From: a virus
Virus record (IMG/VR): IMGVR_UViG_3300025652_007805
Location: 1-64,000 of that record
Reading direction: 5' to 3' (one strand)
DNA length: 64,000 nucleotides
Shown here: in pieces, positions 14,259-21,068 of the stretch
How the letters are laid out: the number at the start of each line of letters is the position of its first letter
How positions within the stretch are numbered: position 1 is the stretch's first letter
Program-made: the position numbers and the translations under genes
Notes under the pieces: model-generated
Database searches by the model: none
Told to the model about the DNA's origin: nothing
The model's input: only the letters and a program-made list of their open reading frames with translations

Positions 14259-15710
14259 CTATTGTTCAGGTTTCAGTTTTTTTATCAAGTCGTTTGCTGT
14301 CTTTTTATATTCCTCTATGTCCGTCCAACCTTGTTCTGGGAACATAATATTATTTGGAGCATAGTTTACCAATGGGATTGAGAATCCCGTGTATCGATGT
14401 TTAGTAAACATAACCTTAGAGAACTCGCCTGTCAAGATTAAATTAATAATTTTTCTTGTTATCTCTAGAGAAATTCTTTTTCCTTTTCCGTAACCACCAC
14501 CAGTCCAACCAGTATTAACAAGCCAGCAGTTAATATTGTGTTCTTCTATTTTGTTCTTCAGTAAGTTAGCATATGTATCAACCTTTAAAGGCATAAATGG
14601 TTGTCCGAAACAGGCTGAGAAGGTTGGGACAGGCTCTTTAACACCTTTCTCAGTTCCAGCAACTTTAGCAGTATATCCAAGTTTAAATTGCTGAACTGCT
14701 TCTTCTGTGGATAATTTCATCACTGGCGGTAGAACTCCGAAAGCATCACAAGTCAACATAACAATGTTTTTAGGGTGCTTATTAACATAGCCCATTATAT
14801 GGGAATTGGGCACCACATCCGTTGAATAAGAGGCTCTACCGTTCTCTGTGATGGACCCATCATCAAAGTCGGGCTTACCGTCTTTCATTACAACATTTTC
14901 CAATATCGTTCCTACCGACTTACAAGCATTCCAGATCTCTGGTTCTCCTGTTTCTGAAAGGCGAATGGTTTTAGCGTAACAGCCGCCTTCGATATTTGTA
15001 AGACCATTATCTGTCCAAAGGTGTTCATCATCGCCAATTAAGACTCTATTGGGGTCAGCAGATAGGGTTGTTTTACCTGTGCCTGATAATCCAAAGAAAA
15101 TAGTTGGATTTTCATTGCCCTTATCAACGTTCACAGAACAATGCATTGGTAGAAAGCCTTTACTCGGTGTTAAAAAATTGATAAGAGTAAAAGCCGCTTT
15201 CTTGATTTCACCAGCATAATAAGTTCCAGAAATAAGAATTAACTTTTCTGATACTGAAATCATTACCCTTGGTTCGTCTAAAAGTGACGGCAAGTGTAAA
15301 ATAGTATATATATCAGTGACTTCCGGCGAATCTATAACTTGTTCTTTTGTGATAAACATATTCCTAACAAACTGTGAGTGTCTCGCATATTCCGTATATA
15401 CACGGAATCCAATTGCATGCTCAGGGTCTCTTATTAGAAGAGCGTCTTGTAAGTAAACTTCTTTATCTTTGACTGTGTTTAAGAACTTTCTCTTCATTTT
15501 ATTAAAAGCACCTTTGGTCATTTTTTGATTCTCGGACCAATCTACTTTTGTTTTTGTTTGCTTCTCATTAACAATATACTTTGCTGTTGGGCAGCGACCA
15601 GTATATTCACCAGTATAAGTGACGAGTGCTCCGTCTTCCGTTAAAGAACAACCTTCTTTTTCTATGGCGATCTCTAACAGTTTCGGTGTTTCTAAATTTT
15701 TATAAATCAT
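14259..15710 (-). CDS. pckA: Phosphoenolpyruvate carboxykinase (ATP), EC 4.1.1.49
   Basis: A 483-residue ATP-type PEPCK (cellular enzymes are about 530-540), converting oxaloacetate + ATP to PEP + CO2 + ADP. Visible active-site elements: TGRCPTAKYIV with the substrate Arg near residue 39, YYAGEIKKAAF (metal and substrate Lys, about 165-175), MHCSVNV (metal His), the kinase P-loop GLSGTGKTTLS (about 206-216), GDDEHLW (metal Asp, about 223-229), NGRASYSTD (Arg near 289) and NTGWTGGGYGKGKRI. The reduction in length is spread, not a broken end. Its ATG overlaps the primase stop by 4 bases, and the Mre11-Rad50 gene follows 8 bases later, so it is expressed with replication genes. It probably diverts carbon from the TCA cycle to PEP. 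Confidence 0.95.
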   Translation of the reverse strand: MIYKNLETPKLLEIAIEKEGCSLTEDGALVTYTGEYTGRCPTAKYIVNEKQTKTKVDWSENQKMTKGAFNKMKRKFLNTVKDKEVYLQDALLIRDPEHAIGFRVYTEYARHSQFVRNMFITKEQVIDSPEVTDIYTILHLPSLLDEPRVMISVSEKLILISGTYYAGEIKKAAFTLINFLTPSKGFLPMHCSVNVDKGNENPTIFFGLSGTGKTTLSADPNRVLIGDDEHLWTDNGLTNIEGGCYAKTIRLSETGEPEIWNACKSVGTILENVVMKDGKPDFDDGSITENGRASYSTDVVPNSHIMGYVNKHPKNIVMLTCDAFGVLPPVMKLSTEEAVQQFKLGYTAKVAGTEKGVKEPVPTFSACFGQPFMPLKVDTYANLLKNKIEEHNINCWLVNTGWTGGGYGKGKRISLEITRKIINLILTGEFSKVMFTKHRYTGFSIPLVNYAPNNIMFPEQGWTDIEEYKKTANDLIKKLKPEQ

Positions 15711-16645
15711 AAATTCCTCAAAGCATTAATTAGAAAAAAATTGTCGTAATCTACCGACTTTGCTTGGTTTTTTCTCTCAATAAAAACGTCATGAGACATA
15801 GAACCAACGTCCTCACAACCAGAGGTATCTATTTCAAGCAACTCGATATCATATTGTAGCATATTTTTAACGATTTGTCCAGTCTTTTTTTTCGCGTCTT
15901 CGTCTAAAGCCAAGTAAACTGGTGTATCATTTATCGCAATTGCTTGAAATAGTTTGGTGTTTTCTCGGAGAGTTGAGCCGAGAATAGGAATAGCGTTTTC
16001 CCCAGCCACTATGGCGTCAAAAACTCCTTCTACGAGGATCACCGGACTATCCCAGTCTACAGAAAGTTGATTGAATATTATGTCCTTCTCGGCTGTTGGA
16101 TTGAGATACTTTCTCTGGTGACCAACATACGATCTCGCAATAAAATAATTAACATTTCCGTCGTTGTTAAAAGACGGTATAATTACTCTGCCGCCGAAAC
16201 GACCATCGTCACAATAACCAATCTTCCATTTCAATATTTGTTCTCTGGTTATTCCTCTCAATTGAAGATAGTTGAGAACTCTTTTGGAGGAGTAGGGCAG
16301 GTGCTTGTTACAAAGAGAGATAAATTTCTCTGGTAGTTCAATTACTTGCTCTTCTTCTACATCATTCATTTCTGCGAAGATATTCTCAAATTCGTTTAAA
16401 TCAAGACGACCTTCAAGTTCAAGCCACTTCTGTCGTTGTTGGTATGTTCCAAATTTACGAACAAGACGATAAATGTTCTTGCCGCTAGCAGAACATACCC
16501 AACATTTATAGCAACCTTTCGCAAAATTAACGGACATTTTCTTTTTGTGGTGATTACAAACTGGGCAAGAAAAAATAAACTCGTCTCTAGACTTTCTATA
16601 AGATCCAAGTATATTACAAATAATCTTCTTTTTTTGCTCAAACAT
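15707..16645 (-). CDS. DNA primase, DnaG/gp61-like
   Basis: A 312-residue primase. An N-terminal zinc ribbon has CPVC (Cys 27 and 30) and CYKCWVC (Cys 45, 48 and possibly 51). A TOPRIM catalytic fold follows: VILVEGVFDAIVAG (catalytic Glu, about 200) and VYLALDEDAKKKTG (acidic pair, about 245). It would synthesise RNA primers at the phage fork with a gp41-type helicase that is not in this window. It is close in length to T4 gp61 (342). An AGAGGTGA ribosome site lies 5 bases before the ATG. The gene is first behind the sigma-70 promoter at 16664-16691 and is coupled to PEPCK by ATGA. Confidence 0.9.
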   Translation of the reverse strand: MFEQKKKIICNILGSYRKSRDEFIFSCPVCNHHKKKMSVNFAKGCYKCWVCSASGKNIYRLVRKFGTYQQRQKWLELEGRLDLNEFENIFAEMNDVEEEQVIELPEKFISLCNKHLPYSSKRVLNYLQLRGITREQILKWKIGYCDDGRFGGRVIIPSFNNDGNVNYFIARSYVGHQRKYLNPTAEKDIIFNQLSVDWDSPVILVEGVFDAIVAGENAIPILGSTLRENTKLFQAIAINDTPVYLALDEDAKKKTGQIVKNMLQYDIELLEIDTSGCEDVGSMSHDVFIERKNQAKSVDYDNFFLINALRNL

Positions 16646-16663
16646 AAGTCACCTCTCAAAAAC

Positions 16664-16691
16664 AACATAACATATTATATTATTTTGTCAA
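16664..16691 (-). promoter_or_regulatory. Sigma-70 promoter for the primase-PEPCK-Mre11/Rad50 operon
   Basis: On the coding strand TTGACA (16686-16691) is followed by 16 bases and TATGTT (16664-16669), with an extended -10 TGT. The -35 overlaps the last codons of the 16688-17302 gene. The -10 is weaker than at 9531 and 18747 (4 of 6). It precedes the primase ATG by about 18 bases and should permit expression by host RNA polymerase early in infection. Confidence 0.75.
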
Positions 16692-17302
16692 GAAGAAACG
16701 ATTATTCTCATAAAGTCATCATACATTGCTGGTAGTGGGAGGGCTTTTTCTACCTCTTCTTTATTTCCATCAGCAATAGCATTTCTTAAGTTTGTGGCTG
16801 ATATTTCATCGGCATTAACTGTAATTGGGGGTAAATCTGTCTGGGCATTGTTATAGTCTTTTGTTATCTTTGCGAACTTCTCTCCACGACCAGCATCTTT
16901 TGATGAGTGACCAAGAGCAAACACCTTGCCTTGAAATAAAGCAGGGTCGGCGTCCTTTACAAAATCAATAGCATCGGCAAATGGATTTTCATACTCTTTG
17001 CCTTTGCTTGAGATTCTTGAAGACGATCTAATCAACTCAACCTTGGGATCTTTGGTAACTCCGTAAAGATCAAATATTTTAAGAGTTTTATCAACATCAA
17101 AAGACATCGTTCCGTCGTCACTTTGTCTCGGAGCAGAACCAACAAACACAAATACCTTCTCGACATCGGGGTGTTCGGCATATTTTCTGATCATTTGAAG
17201 GTGACCTTTATGTGGAGGTTTATACCCACCGGGCAAAAGAATAATATATTTATCTTTTTCTTCGGTTAAGAATCTTCTCCAATTTTCAAACAGTCTTCTC
17301 AT
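16688..17302 (-). CDS. Nucleotidyltransferase of the cytidylyltransferase/NMNAT superfamily
   Basis: A 204-residue protein with the HIGH-type motif GGYKPPHKGHLQMI at about residues 25-38 and the second motif DEISATNLRNAI (ISxTxxR type) at about 168-179. These bind the nucleotide triphosphate in NMN adenylyltransferases and CTP:phosphotransferases. The substrate (NMN, or a phosphorylated alcohol) cannot be decided; phage NAD-salvage enzymes of this superfamily are known. The first 18 residues (MRRLFENWRRFLTEEKDK) are an added amphipathic helix before the catalytic fold, shared in style with the two upstream genes, and may target the protein into the head. A CTATTTAT box lies 21-28 bases upstream. 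Confidence 0.8.
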   Translation of the reverse strand: MRRLFENWRRFLTEEKDKYIILLPGGYKPPHKGHLQMIRKYAEHPDVEKVFVFVGSAPRQSDDGTMSFDVDKTLKIFDLYGVTKDPKVELIRSSSRISSKGKEYENPFADAIDFVKDADPALFQGKVFALGHSSKDAGRGEKFAKITKDYNNAQTDLPPITVNADEISATNLRNAIADGNKEEVEKALPLPAMYDDFMRIIVSS

Positions 17303-17640
17303 AATAAGGCTTTCCTTTCATTATAAATAGCCATTATTCTATAAAGAGACTCCAAAGCATCAGGATCAAGATATCTTTGTGGTATTCCGATTACCTCTAA
17401 AGACATTGTTATTGAAGCCTTTTCGTTTACCTCTAAGAATGCAAATTTAAAATAATTTGCTCTTTCCTCAACTTGTTGTTCGTAATCTTCAGCCTCATTA
17501 TCAAGGCTCATATCTTGAAAAGCAAGGTATTCAAACCATTCGTATAATTCTTCCGCTGCTTTATTAAGAGCATATCGGTTTAGATTAACAACTTTGCTAT
17601 TATCTACTGATTTGTTCCACTCTTCAAAGTGCTTTTTCAT
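17299..17640 (-). CDS. Hypothetical protein
   Basis: A 113-residue acidic protein that I do not recognise. It begins MKKHFEEWNKSVDN, similar in style to the helix that starts the 16688-17302 and 17642-18163 proteins, then has helical regions with many aromatic and acidic residues (AAEELYEWFEYLAFQDMSLD; YFKFAFLEVNEKASITM) and ends in a Leu-rich helix (YRIMAIYNERKALL). No motif suggests enzyme activity. It overlaps the nucleotidyltransferase gene by 4 bases, and the late-type box for that gene lies within its last codons. Function unknown. Confidence 0.6.
   Translation of the reverse strand: MKKHFEEWNKSVDNSKVVNLNRYALNKAAEELYEWFEYLAFQDMSLDNEAEDYEQQVEERANYFKFAFLEVNEKASITMSLEVIGIPQRYLDPDALESLYRIMAIYNERKALL
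17323..17330 (-). promoter_or_regulatory. Candidate late promoter box (CTATTTAT)
   Basis: Coding strand CTATTTATAATG, 21-28 bases before the start at 17302 and inside the end of the 17299-17640 gene. Read on the other strand the site contains TATAAATA, the T4 late consensus, but facing away from the gene. Same box as at 11069, 22044 and 40917. Confidence 0.45.
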
Positions 17641-17641
17641 T

Positions 17642-18163
17642 TTACTCTTTTACGAAATCAAGCGTTCCCTTGTTGGCATCACGAACTCTTTGTTGCATAG
17701 TTTTAGATGAAGCATCGTCTTCTTTCTCTGCTTGGTCGGCTGAGACTTTGCCCTGGAGTTTATCTACTTTTAATTTTAATGCTTGTAGTGCTTCCGGTGA
17801 ATCAACTTGGCTAGCCATTTGATCAACTAAATAAGCATCAGCCATTTGATCTTTCTCAAGATCTCCAAAACTAAGTTTTTCTGCTGGGTTGCTTGCTATG
17901 TCTTTTGCTAAATCTGCTGCACCTTTCAAAGAAGTGTCTTTTTGTGAAAGTATCTGAAGAGCACTGGAGACGACATCCATAGTTGCATCATCAGCATTCT
18001 CAAATCCAGCACCCATAGCATTAGGGCTGAAACCCATACCTAAGCCCAATAGGAGAGCGGCGATCTTCTGCTTCATTCCTTCTTCAAGCAATTCTTGTTC
18101 GGTTTTCTCAGGAGTTGAAAAATTTCTCCAACCTTCCATGATAAGTTTCATATCTTTAGACAT
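17642..18163 (-). CDS. Hypothetical protein with MEGWRNF-type N-terminus
   Basis: A 173-residue protein. Residues 1-16 (MSKDMKLIMEGWRNFS) and EQELLEEGM near 22-30 contain two L/I-x-E-G sites of the sort cut by T4-type prohead proteases. A short hydrophobic stretch follows (IAALLLGLGMGFSPNAMGAG, about 33-52). The rest is helical and rich in Ala, Asp and Lys (SSALQILSQKDTSLKGAADL; QALKLKVDKLQGKVSADQAE). No known domain. It may be a head-packaged internal protein. AGAGGA precedes the first ATG with good spacing. It lies between RuvC and the 113-residue protein in the same transcript. Confidence 0.6.
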   Translation of the reverse strand: MSKDMKLIMEGWRNFSTPEKTEQELLEEGMKQKIAALLLGLGMGFSPNAMGAGFENADDATMDVVSSALQILSQKDTSLKGAADLAKDIASNPAEKLSFGDLEKDQMADAYLVDQMASQVDSPEALQALKLKVDKLQGKVSADQAEKEDDASSKTMQQRVRDANKGTLDFVKE

Positions 18164-18193
18164 AATAAATCCTCTTAATTTATCCTTAATTAG

Positions 18194-18739
18194 TTATGAA
18201 TTTAGGATTATTCCTGCTAAAGCAACAACAACAGCATCGGCTTTATCGTCTGTTCCCGGCTTGGGATTTCCATATCTCGTAAGTTCATAATTAAAATCTT
18301 CTGGATATTCATTTTTAACCCACTCTATAACTTTCTTTTTTGTGTCTTCGCCTCTTTTGATCTTGAGACCAACGGCTCCTCTTGCTTTGTTTGCGGCGAT
18401 CAACTCGGCATCAAAACCAAATTGCTTCCTTACCATAAAAGAGATCATACCATTAAATCGCTGAAGTTTGCTCATCGTCATAGCGGTTGTTTTTCCACCG
18501 GAGAACATCATAAACGGAGACTCAATGTAAACTTTAGTGATATTGAATCTGTTCTTCTTGTTGATGTAATTATATGCATTAAGAGAAGAGAGGGTGTGTT
18601 CAACGACCAAGCACCTATCTTCCAATGAGGTTTTGTTATCTAATTTTATTGTTTCAGATTTTACGAGGTTTTTGTTAGTATCAAGTATAGATAACCCTAA
18701 TTTACTTGTGCTAACATCCAAGCCTAAAATATAATTCAT
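18194..18739 (-). CDS. RuvC-like Holliday junction resolvase
   Basis: I choose the ATG at 18737-18739 (MNYILGLDVSTSKLG); the longer open frame to 18775 would run through the promoter. The 181-residue product has the RuvC-type RNase H fold: GLDVSTSKLGLSIL (first Asp near residue 7), VYIESPF (Glu near 70), and TDDKADAVVVALAG near the end with the last acidic pair. It would cut branched DNA before packaging, a job done in T4 by the unrelated gp49. The predicted transcript start is at or within a base or two of the ATG, so the mRNA may be leaderless. It heads the 18739-16688 gene group. Confidence 0.85.
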   Translation of the reverse strand: MNYILGLDVSTSKLGLSILDTNKNLVKSETIKLDNKTSLEDRCLVVEHTLSSLNAYNYINKKNRFNITKVYIESPFMMFSGGKTTAMTMSKLQRFNGMISFMVRKQFGFDAELIAANKARGAVGLKIKRGEDTKKKVIEWVKNEYPEDFNYELTRYGNPKPGTDDKADAVVVALAGIILNS

Positions 18740-18746
18740 AACATTT

Positions 18747-18775
18747 ATTATAACATTAAATTTATTAAATGTCAA
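18747..18775 (-). promoter_or_regulatory. Sigma-70 promoter for ruvC, consensus -35 and extended -10
   Basis: On the coding strand TTGACA (18770-18775), a 17-base spacer and TATAAT (18747-18752) with TGT just before it. The -35 lies within the last three codons and stop of the 18765-19916 structural gene. The start point is expected about 18740, next to the ATG at 18739. Confidence 0.9.
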
Positions 18776-19916
18776 GTTTTAGTTTAAAAGTATATTGATC
18801 TGCTTCTGTCTTGCGAACAGGAGTTGCCATTTTGGCTATTCCAATAAGGTTTTTATCTTTGTCGTAAATTCCAACTTTTGATAGATATGTCGTCTTTTCA
18901 AACTTTGGTTCTTCGTCAGTAAATGAAGAACTTACAATATTTCGTATTTCTTTTGCTTGCTCAATATATTGATATGAGCCTGTGGAAACAGATAAGGAGT
19001 CTGATGAAGAAACAAATGTTGGATTTGTTGAATGGTTAAGTTCGCCATACTTGGCATGAGCAAGCATTGTCATTGTCTGAAATTGGTTTGATCCTGAGAA
19101 CTCTAAAGAATAACTTGCCGACAAGGTGGTTAAAGCGACTGAGGCGGCATCGTGAACTCCAAATCCATAATAAATCCATTTAGAAGTCTGTGCGGCTGCT
19201 GGGTCATATTTGATTGTGGTGCTGTCTAATTCCCAACTTCCTGTGAGAGCCACAAAACCTTCGTTATAAAGAACAACACCAGCCACAGAACCTGATCCTG
19301 TTGACCCCACAGGTCCTATCTGAACCAAGTCACCATTCTCTCTATAATCACTTAGTTCGCCGATTAATGTTCCAGTTATATAATACTTTAAATTTACAGT
19401 TCCTTTTTTAATTGAAGATCCATAAAAAATAGAAGGAATTGTTATTAAATTTACTGTCTGGTTTGCTTTGTCTCCAAGGGACGAGGAATATTGATAATGC
19501 GGAGACAAATATGAATAATGGTTAAATGTATTCTCTAATGCTTTTATAGAGGCTGAATTGGAAGTTGCAGAAGCTATTATGCGGCCAATACTAGCAGACA
19601 TGCTATATGAAGAAGTAATTATATCGCCATATTGTGCTGAATTATATGAAGCAGTTGGTGTGACTTTGAAGCCGTCTTTCATGCCGTTTTTAAATAAAAA
19701 CGGATATACACTATTGCCAGCCGGTCTATCAATATTATATTCATACAACGAAATAAATCCAGCAGGCACCCCAATGTGATTTGCGGTGTTTTGCCCTGCT
19801 AAGTTCGGGAAATTATTAATATATACTGTTCCACTTTGAATGTAAAACTTATTTTGCGGGTAAGCCTCAACAGTGTTTAAAAACAGATCGTCTTCTTCAA
19901 ATTTATAAAAAGCCAT
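18765..19916 (-). CDS. Virion structural protein (tail or baseplate-associated), paralogue of the next gene upstream
   Basis: A 383-residue Ser/Thr/Tyr-rich, beta-patterned protein. Its C-terminal 110 residues match the 19963-21057 protein: NHSTNPTFVSSSDSL compared with NYSSNPTYLSGSKI, TYLSKVGIYDKDKNLIGIAK with the same VGxYxxxxxLxxxxK pattern, and endings PVRKTEADQYTFKLKLDI and PLKKTPDNEFTIRVRLDY. No enzyme motif is present. It is the last gene of the long structural operon, and its 3' end carries the -35 of the ruvC promoter. The virion role is inferred from context and composition. Confidence 0.75.
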   Translation of the reverse strand: MAFYKFEEDDLFLNTVEAYPQNKFYIQSGTVYINNFPNLAGQNTANHIGVPAGFISLYEYNIDRPAGNSVYPFLFKNGMKDGFKVTPTASYNSAQYGDIITSSYSMSASIGRIIASATSNSASIKALENTFNHYSYLSPHYQYSSSLGDKANQTVNLITIPSIFYGSSIKKGTVNLKYYITGTLIGELSDYRENGDLVQIGPVGSTGSGSVAGVVLYNEGFVALTGSWELDSTTIKYDPAAAQTSKWIYYGFGVHDAASVALTTLSASYSLEFSGSNQFQTMTMLAHAKYGELNHSTNPTFVSSSDSLSVSTGSYQYIEQAKEIRNIVSSSFTDEEPKFEKTTYLSKVGIYDKDKNLIGIAKMATPVRKTEADQYTFKLKLDI

Positions 19917-19931
19917 TTATCAACCTCTCTC

Positions 19932-19939
19932 TTAAATAG
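19932..19939 (-). promoter_or_regulatory. Candidate late promoter box (CTATTTAA)
   Basis: Coding strand ACTATTTAAG, 16-23 bases before the start at 19916 in a 46-base gap. This is a one-base variant of the CTATTTAT box before other genes. The closest box to its start codon of the six, so the leader would be very short. Confidence 0.3.
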
Positions 19940-19962
19940 TTTTATTGAGGTTTATTGCTAGA

Positions 19963-21057
19963 TCAGTAATCCAATCTAACACGAATGGTAAATTCGTTAT
20001 CAGGAGTCTTCTTAAGGGGTTCAGATAATTTAGAAACAGCCATCAACTCATTGTTGTCGCTATAGAGACCAACAGTAGTGATATATGAAACAGGCAGATC
20101 TGTTGTTTTTGTCTTTACTCGAATTTTACTTCCACTCAAATATGTTGGGTTAGAAGAATAATTGAATTCATTATGATTTACACGACAGAAATACACTGTT
20201 GAGTTTAGTTCTACTGTGTTGTTGAACTGTAGGTTATATAAACGTGCCCTGATTGCATCGGCGGAACCTGATATACTAGATCCGGTAATAAATTGAAACC
20301 CTGTTGGGCCAGTAGAATAGCCCATCTGGACAGACCCTGAAGTATTGCTTATAATTCCACCTTGCGTTGCTGAATTGAAAATAGACCCTGATATAACTGC
20401 TACTCCAGCTTGGTAAAATAATAATCCAACGGGGTAACTTTTATTTTCTGCTAATACTTTTATACCGGCACTTTGTGTTGCAAATAAAATACCATATTCT
20501 CCAACTGGTGAATTAACCAAATAGCCGCTTGATCCACTTGCATCAGTTAACTTGATTCTTGAAGAAAAAGCAGTTCCATCTTGTGCGAAAGTTCCCGATA
20601 CTCCTAGCTCCAATTCAAAAGATCCTTTTTTAATCTCATCCTTCGTCAGTAAACGAGAAAAATTCATAAAGAAAACATTTTTTTGCTTTGATCCACCAGC
20701 AAGCAAGTCACCATCCTCATCAAATTGCAAAATAGAACCAGTCTGATCATATCCCATAAGGACCTGGGACATCTGATTGTAAATATTAATCTTCTTTGCA
20801 TTTTGTGTGTTTGCCGAGGCAGATAATCCTGAATCGTTGGAATAGCCAGCGGTTAAATCAAAAATATGATTAGCTGAGGAGCTTAAAAAAGGATAATCAT
20901 AGACTGATTGAAACATTCCGTGTGAATAGTCTTTAATATTGGAAACACCATATGTACCAGAGACTATAGTTCCAGTTAAAGGAATAGCTTCATGAAGAAG
21001 TGTTCTTGTATTAACAATATCGTTAGATTGATTTAATGATTTATAAAAATTGGCCAT
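19963..21057 (-). CDS. Virion structural protein, paralogue of 18765-19916
   Basis: A 364-residue beta-rich, Gly/Ser/Thr-rich protein. It shares its C-terminal region with the following gene (NPTYLSGS; TTVGLYSDNNELMAVSKLSE; PDNEFTIRVRLDY), which indicates duplication and divergence of the N-terminal parts. The middle (SGSVQMGYSTGPTGFQFITG and similar) is typical of phage tail-tip or decoration proteins. No catalytic residues are seen. It lies between the HGRK-domain protein at 21069-22010 and its paralogue. Exact virion location unknown. Confidence 0.75.
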   Translation of the reverse strand: MANFYKSLNQSNDIVNTRTLLHEAIPLTGTIVSGTYGVSNIKDYSHGMFQSVYDYPFLSSSANHIFDLTAGYSNDSGLSASANTQNAKKINIYNQMSQVLMGYDQTGSILQFDEDGDLLAGGSKQKNVFFMNFSRLLTKDEIKKGSFELELGVSGTFAQDGTAFSSRIKLTDASGSSGYLVNSPVGEYGILFATQSAGIKVLAENKSYPVGLLFYQAGVAVISGSIFNSATQGGIISNTSGSVQMGYSTGPTGFQFITGSSISGSADAIRARLYNLQFNNTVELNSTVYFCRVNHNEFNYSSNPTYLSGSKIRVKTKTTDLPVSYITTVGLYSDNNELMAVSKLSEPLKKTPDNEFTIRVRLDY

Positions 21058-21068
21058 GTTTTACTCTC

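Noticed and set aside
14259-15710. Reading PEPCK as host contamination or a chimeric assembly join
   Set aside because: It overlaps primase by 4 bases and has the same strand and spacing as neighbouring phage genes, so a join artefact is unlikely from the sequence alone.
17322-17329. Full T4 late consensus TATAAATA on the plus strand
   Set aside because: It faces away from the gene; no plus-strand gene follows. I report the sense-strand box instead and mention this ambiguity there.
18740-18775. Longer RuvC start (MTFNKFNVIINV...)
   Set aside because: These codons coincide with a full consensus promoter, so transcripts from it could not encode them; family alignment begins at MNYILGLDVS.
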